Shown here in pieces: positions 35,218 to 45,222 of a stretch of DNA of 64,000 bases; the first letter of the stretch is position 1, and every line of letters starts with the position of its first letter. This DNA is from DATFNI01 sp963787205. Its GTDB lineage: Bacteria > Bacteroidota > Rhodothermia > Balneolales > DATFMH01. The translations under genes were made by a program, and so were the position numbers. Where the stretch lies: positions 1 through 64,000 of the forward strand of contig CAWBCD010000029.1 of the NCBI GenBank assembly GCA_963787205.1. Reading direction: 5' to 3'. The notes beneath the pieces are model-generated. The model saw only the letters and a list, made by a program, of their open reading frames with translations, searched no databases and was not told the origin of the DNA.

Positions 35218-38135
35218 ATGAATCACCGTCCAACATACCGCATCCTTTTTCTTAGTCTGATCATGTTGACGGGCATAATCACGGGTTCCGTTAGTACGGC
35301 GTATTCGCAACTCTATGCCTTCCGCAACTATTCAATCAAAGACGGATTAAGTCAGTCGGTAGTCAATGCAATCATGCAGGATGGCAAGGGATACATGTGG
35401 GTTGGCAGCGGGCATGGTCTTAACAAGTTTGACGGCCTCACATTTCGTAATTATTTCGTAGATCAGGGTCTTATATATGACCGCGTAAATGCACTCTTAC
35501 AGTATTCCGATGGCAGCATATGGATCGGTACGGATCGTGGTATCTCCATTCTGAAAAATGGAGTCTTTACTAACCCGGATTCATTGAATCGGCATTTACG
35601 GCACCCCGTAAATGACTTATATCTGGATCGACATGGGAACCTCTGGATTTCAACGGAAGGTGACGGATTATTTAAACGCTCTCAAAGCGGTGAACTGACT
35701 AACTATACGACAGCCAATGGATTATCAAGTAACCGTGTTCGTAAAATCGTGCAGGATCCTTCCGGAGTATACTGGATTGCGACGGCCGAGGGTATAAATA
35801 TCCTGCATAATAACAAATGGCATCAGATAACAAAGAAAGACGGACTCCCAAGTAATGATGTCAATGATCTGCTCATAAACAAAAAAGGGAGTATATGGGT
35901 AGCCACATCCGGGGGACTGTATCATATACGGGATCATCAAAACGAAGTATTTACAACCGATAATGGGTTGCCTTCCAACCAGATAAACTGTATCTACGAT
36001 GGAATTCGCGGGGATCTTTGGATCGGCACGGATAACGGTCTGGTGAGGTTCAGTAACGGGCATTTCAAGACGTACACTGTCGAGAATGGTCTGAGCAGCA
36101 ATACAATCGAGTGTCTGATGCAGGACTCGGAAGGTAATCTTTGGATTGGAACGTATGGTGGAGGTATGTGCCGTTTCAGGGGAGAGCGCATTATTAACTA
36201 CACTGATGATACGGGGCTCTCTGGTGATATGATCACGGCAACGGTCGAGGACCAGAAGGGCAATATGTGGGTAGGAACCTTCGGCAACGGACTGAGCATC
36301 ATCACACACGGGAAAGCATCGGTTTTTAAACAGAATAATCAGCTGGTAGATCCCCGGATTTATAGTATTAATCCGATGCCGGATGGTCGTCTGTGGATCG
36401 CAACAGGCAACGGGATCAGTGTCGTGACACAAACTCGCCGGGTGATAAATCATCCGTTCGGGAAACTGCCGTTTCACAAGGTCCGGGTGATCATGAAGGA
36501 TAATAAAGGCAGGTACTGGATTGGCTCCGATGATAATGGGATTCTCATAGTCAACGGCACAAAAAGACAACGATTAACGACCGCAACCGGTCTGGCCGGT
36601 GATGATATCCGGGCCATTTTTCAGGATACCAGTGGAGTCGTTTGGATTGGTACTTCGGAGGGGTTAACCCGGTATGAGGATGGGAAAATGACCAACTTTT
36701 CCACCCGTGAAGGGTTAATGCAAAACGGCATCCTGGGCATTTTTCAAGACTCGAAAGGGCTTGTATGGTTCGCCGGATTCGGCGGGATCAATGTTTATAA
36801 AAATGGAAAGATTTATGGCTTTGCCATTAAGGATGGCATACAAAATAATGTTTGTTATACCATAACTCAGGATAAAGATCAGAATTATTGGATCGGCACT
36901 AACAAGGGTATTGTAAAAGTAGATCAGTCAGTGGTCGCGATGATTGGGAAACAGGATGTGTCTGATCTGGATGCACCCTATATCAAGCGCATCATCACCA
37001 GCATGGGGCTCGTGTCTAATGAAATGAACTGGAATGCCATCTACAGGGATCATAATGGGCATATCTGGTTCGGTTCAGTAAGTGGGCTGATTGAAGTTAA
37101 TCCATCTCTGGATTTCCCGAATATTGTTGGTCCGCCGGTTCATATAACTGGCGTGGACGTTATGGGAGAGCCAATGAATCCAGACACGACGATAGATCTG
37201 GACTACGATCATAATTATATCACCATTGATTATGTGGGATTATGTTATTCATCACCTGATGCGGTGCTTTACAAATACCGTTTACGTGGAATTGATCGGG
37301 ATTGGGTGACATCAGATCGCAGGTCGGTACGATATTCTGCGCTGCCGGTTGGTGATTACGTATTTGAGATAAGAGCCCGGAACAGTGATGGCATATGGAG
37401 TCTTCAGCAGGCCGTGCTGCGTTTCTCGGTTGAGCCACCATTCTGGCGAAGCTGGTGGTTTCTCTCTATCGTAACGATGATCCTGCTTGCTCTAATCATT
37501 TTGGTTTACAACAACTATCGTTCTTCTAAACAGATTGAGATTGAACGGATGCGCGTACGCATAGCCAGTGATTTGCACGACGACGTGGGTGCGTCGTTGA
37601 CGGAGATCGCTCTGCAGACAGATTTCCTGCAAAGTGGAAGCCTTCCGAAAGGATAGTCGAACCCTTACGGCAAATCGGCAAACAGAGCCGTGACATCGTT
37701 CATGCAATGGATGATATCGTCTGGTCGATTGATGCTCGTAATGATCGTCTCGGTGACCTTACCGACCGAATGCAGGATTATGCGAACCGTGTTCTTGGTA
37801 CCGCAAAGATCGGTGTAAAGTATGATTTTGATCATGTAAAAAATGATAAATCGATGCCTGTTGATGTGCGGCAAAATCTATATCTTATTTTCAAAGAAGC
37901 AGTAAATAATATTGCCAAACATTCCGGCGCTAACCGCGCCATAATCACATTCAGCAATGATAAAGGACGATATCATTTGGAGATTAATGATGATGGCACG
38001 GGAATGACAGAGATCGCCCGAAAAAGCGGGCATGGCCTTCGCAATATGAAAATGCGCGCCGAACGAATCGGTGCGAGGGTTGAGTTCAAAAATAATGAGG
38101 GTTTTACTGTTGTGGTTGATGGCAGTGGGATCTGA
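35218..38135 (+). pseudogene. Two-component regulator propeller sensor histidine kinase, frameshifted near 37645
   Basis: Two frames (35218-37656 and one ending at 38135) form one membrane kinase of about 970 residues. A signal peptide (1 to about 30) is followed by some 14 beta-propeller repeats of the type DxxGxxWIGTxxGL (residues about 35-620), a Y_Y_Y domain (about 680-745), one span (WWFLSIVTMILLALIILVY) and a HisKA_3-type domain with phospho-acceptor His in DLHDDVGASLTEI. The second frame supplies SERIVEPLRQIGKQSRDIVHAMDDIVWSI and an ATPase domain with NAIKHSG-like NNIAKHSG, DDGTGM and GHGLRNM. The shift lies near 37638-37650; inserting one base joins the frames. The adjacent response regulator is its likely partner. 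Confidence 0.82.
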
Positions 38136-38162
38136 GATTTTCGTAATGAAATTTTTCGTGAT

Positions 38163-38796
38163 ATGACTTCTATAGCGATTGTCGAAGACAATGATAAAAT
38201 CAGGGATTTGATCCGGCAGTATCTTGAGAATCAGGAGAATTATGAATGTAAGATGGCTTTTGATTCGGTTGAGGCATTTTTTAAAGATAATAAAAGGAGG
38301 GAAATTGCCTGATGTGATTCTCATGGATATCGAATTGCCGGGGATGTCGGGAATTGACGGAATGAAGCTCATCAAAAATCAGCATCCTGAAGTTGAGATT
38401 ATCATTTTGACCGTGTATCACGATTCTCATAAAATCTTCGATTCACTCTGTGCCGGTGCTTCCGGGTACTTGCTTAAACATACCTCGTTGCCCGAGATTA
38501 AGGAAGCGATTGAAACCCTGGTTGACGGAGGCTCGCCTATGTCCCCCCAGATAGCACGGAAGGTAATTGATTATTTCAAAAAACCGGAGGTAAAGAAGGA
38601 ACCCGAAAGCGAATTAACCCCGCGGGAACAGGAAATCGTCGTGGGTCTGGTTGACGGACTCAGCTACAAAATGATTGCAGACCGGATGGATATTGCCATT
38701 GATACGGTCCGTGCCCATATTCGGAATATCTATAAAAAATTGCACGTCAATTCGAAAGCCGAGGTAATTGCAAAATCACTTAGAGGGGAAATTTGA
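38163..38796 (+). pseudogene. NarL/FixJ-type response regulator, frameshifted near 38290
   Basis: The first frame from ATG 38163 gives the receiver N-terminus (SIAIVEDNDKIRDLIRQYL, with acidic ED pair) and stops at about 38308. The other frame supplies DVILMDIELPGMSG with the phospho-acceptor Asp, the switch Thr (ILTVYHD) and Lys (GYLLKHTSLPE), and a LuxR-type HTH (LTPREQEIVVGLVDGLSYKMIADRM...TVRAHIRNIYKKL). Joined, it is about 210 residues. The shift lies in a purine-rich stretch (AAAAGGAGGGAAA) near 38285-38300. It starts 27 bases after the kinase stop and would be its cognate regulator. Both genes being broken could mean loss of the system or indel errors. Confidence 0.82.
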
Positions 38797-38991
38797 ACCA
38801 TGACTAATATTAACAGCATGCCACGCAACGAAATAAAACATAACATCATCATGTTATAGTTTACTTATTCAGGAATTTGTATTCTATTTAAAGAAACAAA
38901 AGGTAATTCAATAACGTTATATAAGTAGATGCTTTTTATTACCAGATTATCTGACCCGTTACAGAACAATTGACGGGAGGAGAGATCCGCC

Positions 38992-40281
38992 ATGAAGAAA
39001 CTTATCACATACATATTACCACTTATTCTTGCGATCTCACTCTCAGGCTGCTACACACAGTTCCAGACGCTGAACAATGATCAATACAACGGCGGCGGAA
39101 ATGACTATGGATATGCACCGAGTAATGATGAGAGCGCTTATACGGAAGGATATAGTACTGGGTGGAATGATTATTCACTATACTCATTCCGGGATTACAA
39201 TTACACCCGTTACTGGGCTGACTACTATGGGGGATACTATACTCCATATTGGAGCCCGTTCTATAATCCTTACATGCATCCGTATGGATACATGGGATTT
39301 GGCTATACATGGGATCCATATTTTTCCTCTAATTTTGGATACTATAACTACGGTTATTCTCCTTACGGGTATGGATATTATCCATACGGTTATTATGGAT
39401 ATGGTTTTAACAACGGCTATTATCACCATTACTACAGTTACAATTATTACGAAATCCCGAATTCCGGCAGCAATATATACCGGAACGAACACCCGCGTTC
39501 GAGCGGGGTTCAACCTGTAAACAGGAACAACGGATCGTATGGGTACAGCAGACCCGAACGAGGTAGTACCTATAGCCCGCGGTCTTCAGGTAATTCTGGT
39601 AATACAACACAGGGAACGTATAACAGTCAACCCAGAAGGGAACCCCGCAGTACAAATGGTGTCAGATCAACGGGTACAAGTCGTCCGGAAAGAGCACCTC
39701 GATCCAGTGGAAGTTCTGCCCCATCCAACAATGGTGGTAGTGGAAACGGTGGAGGAAGTCGCCCGGACAGAGGCGGACATCATCAGATGCTGTTTAACAG
39801 CCCGGGTGCCAGCGTATCAACTCATTCTGGCACAACACAAGGCAATGGCAGCGGTTATTACAGGCCCCAGAGAAACAACAGTAGCGAACAGCAAAACACA
39901 ACAAACAATCGTAATAACTTCTCATTTCACAGCTTGATCAGACCTGATCGGGGCGGAAATCAATCAACAAACAGTGCGAATGTAACCAGGACGCAGAAAA
40001 CGAATAATGTCAATTACAACCGTCCCCGTTATTATCAACGTACTGAACGTTCCGGCCAGAACAGAAACAGTTATTATTATCGTCCATCAAACAACTATAA
40101 CCGGAATTTGAATAACGGTTATGCCAGAAGTTCACAATCCAATAACCGGTCAACCTATACAGTGCGCCACCAATCTGTCGAGCACTTTTCTTCACCTCGC
40201 TTTGACAGGGCACCAAGAATCGACCGATCCGGCAATAATTCACGCAGTTCTTCGTCAGGTAATCGCCCGAGACGTCACTAA
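38992..40281 (+). CDS. Tyr/Gly/Asn-rich low-complexity lipoprotein
   Basis: 429 residues. The signal peptide ends in lipobox LSLSGC with Cys20, so the mature protein is lipid-anchored. Residues about 30-160 are extremely rich in Tyr and Gly with repeats such as YGYGYYPYGYYGYG; residues 160-429 are rich in Asn, Ser, Arg and Gly with recurring RPxRG or RPDRGG motifs. No enzyme domain is visible. It may be a surface or matrix protein; the sequence is likely disordered. A strong Shine-Dalgarno site (GGAGGAG) precedes the start. The encoding DNA has skewed composition typical of such repeats. Confidence 0.7.
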   Translation: MKKLITYILPLILAISLSGCYTQFQTLNNDQYNGGGNDYGYAPSNDESAYTEGYSTGWNDYSLYSFRDYNYTRYWADYYGGYYTPYWSPFYNPYMHPYGYMGFGYTWDPYFSSNFGYYNYGYSPYGYGYYPYGYYGYGFNNGYYHHYYSYNYYEIPNSGSNIYRNEHPRSSGVQPVNRNNGSYGYSRPERGSTYSPRSSGNSGNTTQGTYNSQPRREPRSTNGVRSTGTSRPERAPRSSGSSAPSNNGGSGNGGGSRPDRGGHHQMLFNSPGASVSTHSGTTQGNGSGYYRPQRNNSSEQQNTTNNRNNFSFHSLIRPDRGGNQSTNSANVTRTQKTNNVNYNRPRYYQRTERSGQNRNSYYYRPSNNYNRNLNNGYARSSQSNNRSTYTVRHQSVEHFSSPRFDRAPRIDRSGNNSRSSSSGNRPRRH

Positions 40282-40364
40282 TCTTTGATTACTAATTGAT
40301 TAGGTTTTTTTCTACAGACGCTCCCCTTTGCTCTGTCATGGATAACGTACGAAAATATTTGACT

Positions 40365-41870
40365 ATGAAACGCTTCATTTTTGCTCCCATCCTGCTTTCT
40401 ACACTCCTTGTACTATTTACAGTTTCAAGCCTGAAAGCACAAAACAGGTTGGACGTTCTGCGATACAGCGATATGCAACCAGGTAACGGTCCTCTTAACT
40501 TGTCGTTAGGCGGGGTTGGGGTTTCTGATGCCCTTGGTTTTGGATCCATTGTGCAAAATCCTGCTACGGCGGCCATGTTCAATAAGAATCTGATTTCCAT
40601 CAATCTTGGAACCCGCAAAGTTAGTGAGGATGCCAATTATTATGATCAAATGAACTTAACAAGCGGTACTCAAATCGACTACCTGAGTAAGAATAATTCG
40701 TTCAGTGATAACCAGACCGGAATAGCAAGTGGAGGAATGTCTTACAAGGTACCCACTTTGCAGGGCAGTTTTGTGATAGGTGCATCCTATAACAGAATAG
40801 CGGATTTTAATCAGGCATATTCGGTGGATGCTTTTAATCCTAACAATACCATCACTGACTATTTTGCCCAGAATTCAAATTATCAGAATATAGGTTATGA
40901 ATCGTATGCCCTTGATACGACAGCAACCGGCAGTTATATACCAGTACTCCGCGAGGTCCCCGGTGGATATCAGGGAATCAACCAGCATGCCCAGGTAACA
41001 GAGCGTGGAAAAATGGGTGAAATAGCCTTATTCGGAGCAACAGAGTTTCAAAAGAATGTGTATGTGGGTGCTTCCCTGGTTTTCCCGGTCGGGAAATATT
41101 CCTACCATCGTTTGTTCCTGGAACAGGATCTCAAGAACCTGTATAGTACTTTCCCCACTGATGTTCAATATATAAATTCAAGTGATAATATTGATGCCAC
41201 CATAGGGGGCTTTTATGCACGATTTGGATTTGTCTACAAGGTGTCACCGCTGGTGAATATTGGTGCAAGCTATCAGACGAGATCGAGATTGACCGTTAAG
41301 GAAAACTACAACTCATCGATTACGGTGAAGTTTAAAGACTCTAACAACCCGGAACCCACAAAAAGCTCTCCTGGCAGTATTACTTACAAAGTTCATAGCC
41401 CGGGAAGGCTGAAGGTTGGGGTAACACTTAATAGCCCTGCCAAATTGGTTACATTCCATGGGCAGGTAGAGTATGTTGATTATAAACAATCCAGGTTGAC
41501 AGGTTTCCCGTCCGATTATACACAACAACAGTATGACATCAACCAAGGTATATTATCAGATTTCAAGCCTGTTATAAATTACCAGGCAGGAGTGGAAGCT
41601 CATTTTGGAAATATTAGCCCCGAAGTTGGATTTGCCTACTACCCGAGTCCACGCCGTTCCTTCAAGATCGATAAAAAATACCTGAGTGGCGGAGTGACAC
41701 TTAAAATGAACGATATGGTGGCTTTGGATCTTGGCGTTCAGTATAGTTTTTGGAATGGACAGGATCAGCTTTACACCGTTCAATACTCTGATAATACCAC
41801 GGACAATTTGATCTCAACGCAAAAAGTTCATCATCTGACAGCCATGGCGGGTTTCCGCGTGATGTTCTAA
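40365..41870 (+). CDS. FadL/OmpP1-like outer-membrane beta-barrel protein
   Basis: About 501 residues from ATG 40365, preceded in frame by codons up to 40296 that I leave out because the signal peptide (MKRFIFAPILLSTLL...SLKAQ) begins at 40365. The mature start LSLGGVGVSDALGFGSIVQNPATAAMF resembles the NPAxL hatch region of FadL-type hydrophobic-compound transporters. The rest alternates amphipathic strands and ends with a typical barrel C-terminus (AMAGFRVMF, last residue Phe). It probably transports or binds hydrophobic molecules across the outer membrane. It follows the lipoprotein gene by 83 bases on the same strand. Confidence 0.7.
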   Translation: MKRFIFAPILLSTLLVLFTVSSLKAQNRLDVLRYSDMQPGNGPLNLSLGGVGVSDALGFGSIVQNPATAAMFNKNLISINLGTRKVSEDANYYDQMNLTSGTQIDYLSKNNSFSDNQTGIASGGMSYKVPTLQGSFVIGASYNRIADFNQAYSVDAFNPNNTITDYFAQNSNYQNIGYESYALDTTATGSYIPVLREVPGGYQGINQHAQVTERGKMGEIALFGATEFQKNVYVGASLVFPVGKYSYHRLFLEQDLKNLYSTFPTDVQYINSSDNIDATIGGFYARFGFVYKVSPLVNIGASYQTRSRLTVKENYNSSITVKFKDSNNPEPTKSSPGSITYKVHSPGRLKVGVTLNSPAKLVTFHGQVEYVDYKQSRLTGFPSDYTQQQYDINQGILSDFKPVINYQAGVEAHFGNISPEVGFAYYPSPRRSFKIDKKYLSGGVTLKMNDMVALDLGVQYSFWNGQDQLYTVQYSDNTTDNLISTQKVHHLTAMAGFRVMF

Positions 41871-41879
41871 ACTACTGTG

Positions 41880-42065
41880 AGTTCAGGATGAAGAATACCT
41901 CCATAAAAAACTCAAATCACAAAGTACAAATCACAATTAAAAAGCAAATGACAAACCTACAATGACTAAAACGTCTTTAGTGGCGCAGATGATGTTTGTT
42001 ATTGAATCATTTGAGGTTGAGATTTATTTGTCCCTATTGATTGGGAGTGCTTGTATTTTGATGCT
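41880..42065. repeat. Intergenic palindromic element with degenerate heptamer arms
   Basis: The left part (about 41910-41960) reads as imperfect 7-mers ACAAATC, ACAAAGT, ACAAATC, ACAATTA followed by AAATGACAAAC. The right part (about 41995-42060) reads GTTTGTTATT...ATTTATTTGTCC, its degenerate reverse complement. It lies in the 268-base gap between convergent genes. The same ACAAATN heptamer style occurs inside the element at 13573-13998. Confidence 0.5.
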
Positions 42066-42138
42066 TATCTCTAACTGACAGTGAGAGGCTGGTTGCGCTC
42101 TTTTCGTTATAGCGCGTTCTGGTTATTTCGATACCGAA

Positions 42139-43035
42139 TTAGTGCTCAATCTGTTCCGGTTGATCTTTTGATGGATTGATGCTCAAAACGGCGGTATTGA
42201 CCATTCGCACAACGTTGGCTGTTGTGCTGCCCATCGTCAAATACTTCAAGCCGGTGCGACCTATTGTCGACATGATCACGAGATTATAATTTCGTGAACG
42301 GCACAGGTTATGAATGGCTTCATGCGGTGATTCGCTCGATAATATTACTTCTGAGCGGCATCTGTCGGACAGATCCTGAAAATGTTTCTCGACAAGTTTC
42401 TGAAGCCGGTCATTGCGTAATGCAGCGGCATCCTGGGCTGAGATAAGGTCGTCGAAATCATCATATGAGACGATATGAACGAGCTCAATACGGGCACCCG
42501 ATGCTTCTGAAATTTGTCGCGCATAAGGGAAAGCCGCTTCGGAATTTTTGGACAGATCCGTAGTCAGCAGAATCTTTTCGAGCGGCATCAAGTGAGAACC
42601 CTGTTCGATGATCAGGACTGGTTTGTGTGACAAACGTAATACCTTTTCAGCCGTTGATCCCATCAACATTCTGGAGAAACCGGTTCGCCCATGTGTACTC
42701 ATCACAATAAGATCATACTTACCGCTTTCTTCGACAATGGCATGAGGAGGATTACCCACTCCGAGTTTTGAAGGTTTTAGAAATTTTTCATTTACATACT
42801 CCCTCGCAACCTCCTGAAGCCGGTCTTCTAAAATAGGTTCCAGATCCTGCATAACTGTCTGCGTAGCGACACCAAGCCCCATGTAATAGGAGCCGTCAAT
42901 ATCCGTGATAGGAATGTATGCGTGAAATGGTGTTATCGTCCCGTCAAAATACTCGGCCAGAATTTCTGCGGCCTTGAATGCCTGATAGCTTAGATCAGAG
43001 AAGTCGACAGGAACAAGAATGTTTAGATTTTTCAT
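42139..43035 (-). CDS. Tandem-domain universal stress protein
   Basis: 298 residues from ATG 43035, which has GAGGTGAT 6 bases upstream; the frame is open to 43068 but without support. Two UspA domains: residues about 3-145 and 150-290. Each ends with the ATP-binding G-x2-G-x9-G-S/T loop: MSTHGRTGFSRMLMGST and MSTIGRTGLKYLTMGST. Both loops are intact, so it should bind ATP. Tandem Usp proteins act in stress survival and can bind or regulate transporters; its neighbours are CorA, DUF432 and MscS, which suggests a role in ion or osmotic stress. It is separated from corA by 92 bases on the same strand. Confidence 0.9.
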   Translation of the reverse strand: MKNLNILVPVDFSDLSYQAFKAAEILAEYFDGTITPFHAYIPITDIDGSYYMGLGVATQTVMQDLEPILEDRLQEVAREYVNEKFLKPSKLGVGNPPHAIVEESGKYDLIVMSTHGRTGFSRMLMGSTAEKVLRLSHKPVLIIEQGSHLMPLEKILLTTDLSKNSEAAFPYARQISEASGARIELVHIVSYDDFDDLISAQDAAALRNDRLQKLVEKHFQDLSDRCRSEVILSSESPHEAIHNLCRSRNYNLVIMSTIGRTGLKYLTMGSTTANVVRMVNTAVLSINPSKDQPEQIEH

Positions 43036-43127
43036 ATCAGGATCACCTCGGTTAGTGCCTCTGAACAAATATACAAAATCATGACTGGCAAATATATGGG
43101 GTCATCTTTATATAATTGGAAATGTTA

Positions 43128-44236
43128 TTATAGCCAGTTCTTTTTTCGAAAATAGATGAGCATGGCAATAGCAATCAATACCATTAGGCCAACGGCCATT
43201 GGGTAACCGTAGTAGAATTTAAGTTCCGGCATATTGTAAGGACTGATCGAAGTGTCGAAATTCATCCCATACAAACCGGCGATGAAGCTCAGAGGCATGA
43301 AGATTGTAGCAATAATCGTGAGTACTTTCATAACCTCATTCATCCGGTTACTGACGCCAGACATATAGGAATCGGTCAGACTCATCAGCATGTCGCGATG
43401 ATTCTCCACCATATCAATCAGGTGCAGACAGTGATCAAATACATCCCGTATGTATATCTTTATCTCATGGCTGACAAACTGCGATTCATCCCGGTACAGG
43501 CTGTTCAGCGTGTCCCTCAGAGGCCAGATCACCTTTCGTATATTGATCAATTCCCTTCTCAGATGCTGAATCTCATGAAGCGTCTCTTGTGCTGGATCTT
43601 CCAGAACTTCATCTTCGACCTCTTCGATGCGTAGAGAAAAATCATTAATGATGCTGAAATACTGATCGATGAGATTGTCAACAAGGCTATATGCGAGGTA
43701 GTCGACGCCACTATTACGAATACGACTTCCATTGATACTAAGCCGGTCTCTGATTGCTGAAAAGAGAGGTCCGTCACTTTCCTGGAACGAAATTATCGTA
43801 TTGTTCATAAGAAGAATACCGATTTGCTCCACGTCCACCGACACCGTTGGGGCAGTGTTAGTCAGGCTTTTAATAACGATGAAGAGATACTGGTCGTAAG
43901 CCTCGATCTTGGAACGTTGAGTGGTATTTGCAACATCCTCAAGTACGAGAGGATGGATGTTGAAAAGAGTGCCAATTTTTTCCAGGATTTGTATATCATG
44001 CACTCCACTAATGTGTATCCAGCTTTTTTTGCTTGATCGAGAACCTTCGGAATATCGTCTACATTATCGATGACATGTTCGGTATATTCTTCAGAATCGT
44101 ACATTGCCAGATTGATGGTAACAGGAGTATCCCATTCACGCCCAACATGTACCAAAGTTCCCGGTGGAAGGCCCGGTTTTTTGAGGCCTCTTGCTCCTTT
44201 TTTGACAGAATTGAATGGATTCTTAAGATTCAGCAT
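43128..44236 (-). pseudogene. corA: CorA-family Mg2+/Co2+ transporter, frameshifted at an A7 tract
   Basis: Two minus-strand frames give one protein of about 370 residues. The N-terminal frame from ATG 44236 (LNLKNPFNSVKKGARGLKKPGLPPGTLVHVG) leads to LDQAKKAG. The C-terminal frame continues as SWIHISGVHDIQILEKIGTLFNIHPLVLEDVANT and ends with the channel helices containing the selectivity motif YGMNF and a basic tail (FRKKNWL). The join falls at seven A residues (T7 on the plus strand, 44024-44030); eight would restore the frame. CorA forms a pentameric Mg2+ channel. The rest of the sequence is fully conserved, so decay is not evident. Confidence 0.85.
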
Positions 44237-44394
44237 GTTATGCCAGCTTTGTTCATCGTTGACTTCAAACGTAATTAATAATATCAGATTAATAATCAAA
44301 GTAATTAATTGAGCATAGTACAATTAGCAGTAATTATAAATAAAGTTAACCGAAATTTGTTTTACGTCTTTCGGATGCCATGTAAACATTTAGA

Positions 44395-45201
44395 ATGGTA
44401 AGTAAGCCAGTGAGTATGATAACGAGCAATGATGTCTTTTGGGGTGATTTCAAACTCAAGGATGGGCAGACCGTCACCCGTGACCTTGAAAAAATGAGGC
44501 TTTGGTTTCGTCGTGAACTCAACGAGATATGGATTGCACGCCAAACAGTTGTAGGAGATTCGAATGATCGGGTTGAACCGGAAGCATCTGAGTGGACCAG
44601 ATATGTACTTCCGGAGAAGGGGAATGTTATCGAACTAAGGCCAACAACGCCGGATCGACCGATCGTGGTGCGGCCGCTTAATTCGTTCAAAATATTTCCG
44701 GGGGCTGAGGCGACAGTCTACACAAGTATTCCAGCATGGGCCATCGTAAAGCTTCCTCAAAAGAAAGGGAAAACAATCACTGAGTTTCCGCTCGTTTCTT
44801 TGTCGGAGACATGGTTTGGGGATCCGACAGAAGGAGAATTATGCTATGCAGCCGTGACTCGCGCATTACGAAATTTTCAACCGGAATTGGTGAATCCATA
44901 CCGCATTATCTGCCAATTGGATGTATTGAATAAATCAAATGAGGAGTTACAGGTTGAAAAATTTTGTTTCCGCGTGGGACACCTCTCACTCTTCAAAAAT
45001 GATGATGATCGCCTGTGGGCAGATGTGACACGTATTCAGTATCAGGGAAGCGAACAACACAGTAATATTATGATGACTGGTCGTTCTCCGGAGATAGCTA
45101 ATGGGGCTAAATTGATTACGGAACCCAGAGAGGCTCAAAAGAAAGGGATCAAAAAGAAGACTTTTCAATTGATGAAAGATTTAGGGCTTTCTTGGGGTTG
45201 A
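44395..45201 (+). CDS. DUF432 domain-containing protein
   Basis: 268 residues, soluble, no signal peptide. I recognise the DUF432 pattern: GDFKLKDGQT near the start, LPEKGNVIELRPTTPDRPIVVRPLNSFKIFPGAEATVYTSIPAWAIVKL and SETWFGDPTEGELCYA in the middle. The family function is unknown, but DUF432 genes are often found beside mechanosensitive channel genes, as here (mscS 21 bases downstream). ATG 44416 is an alternative start. It is divergent from corA with a short control region of about 160 bases. Confidence 0.8.
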   Translation: MVSKPVSMITSNDVFWGDFKLKDGQTVTRDLEKMRLWFRRELNEIWIARQTVVGDSNDRVEPEASEWTRYVLPEKGNVIELRPTTPDRPIVVRPLNSFKIFPGAEATVYTSIPAWAIVKLPQKKGKTITEFPLVSLSETWFGDPTEGELCYAAVTRALRNFQPELVNPYRIICQLDVLNKSNEELQVEKFCFRVGHLSLFKNDDDRLWADVTRIQYQGSEQHSNIMMTGRSPEIANGAKLITEPREAQKKGIKKKTFQLMKDLGLSWG

Positions 45202-45222
45202 CAATGAAAGAACAATAATATC

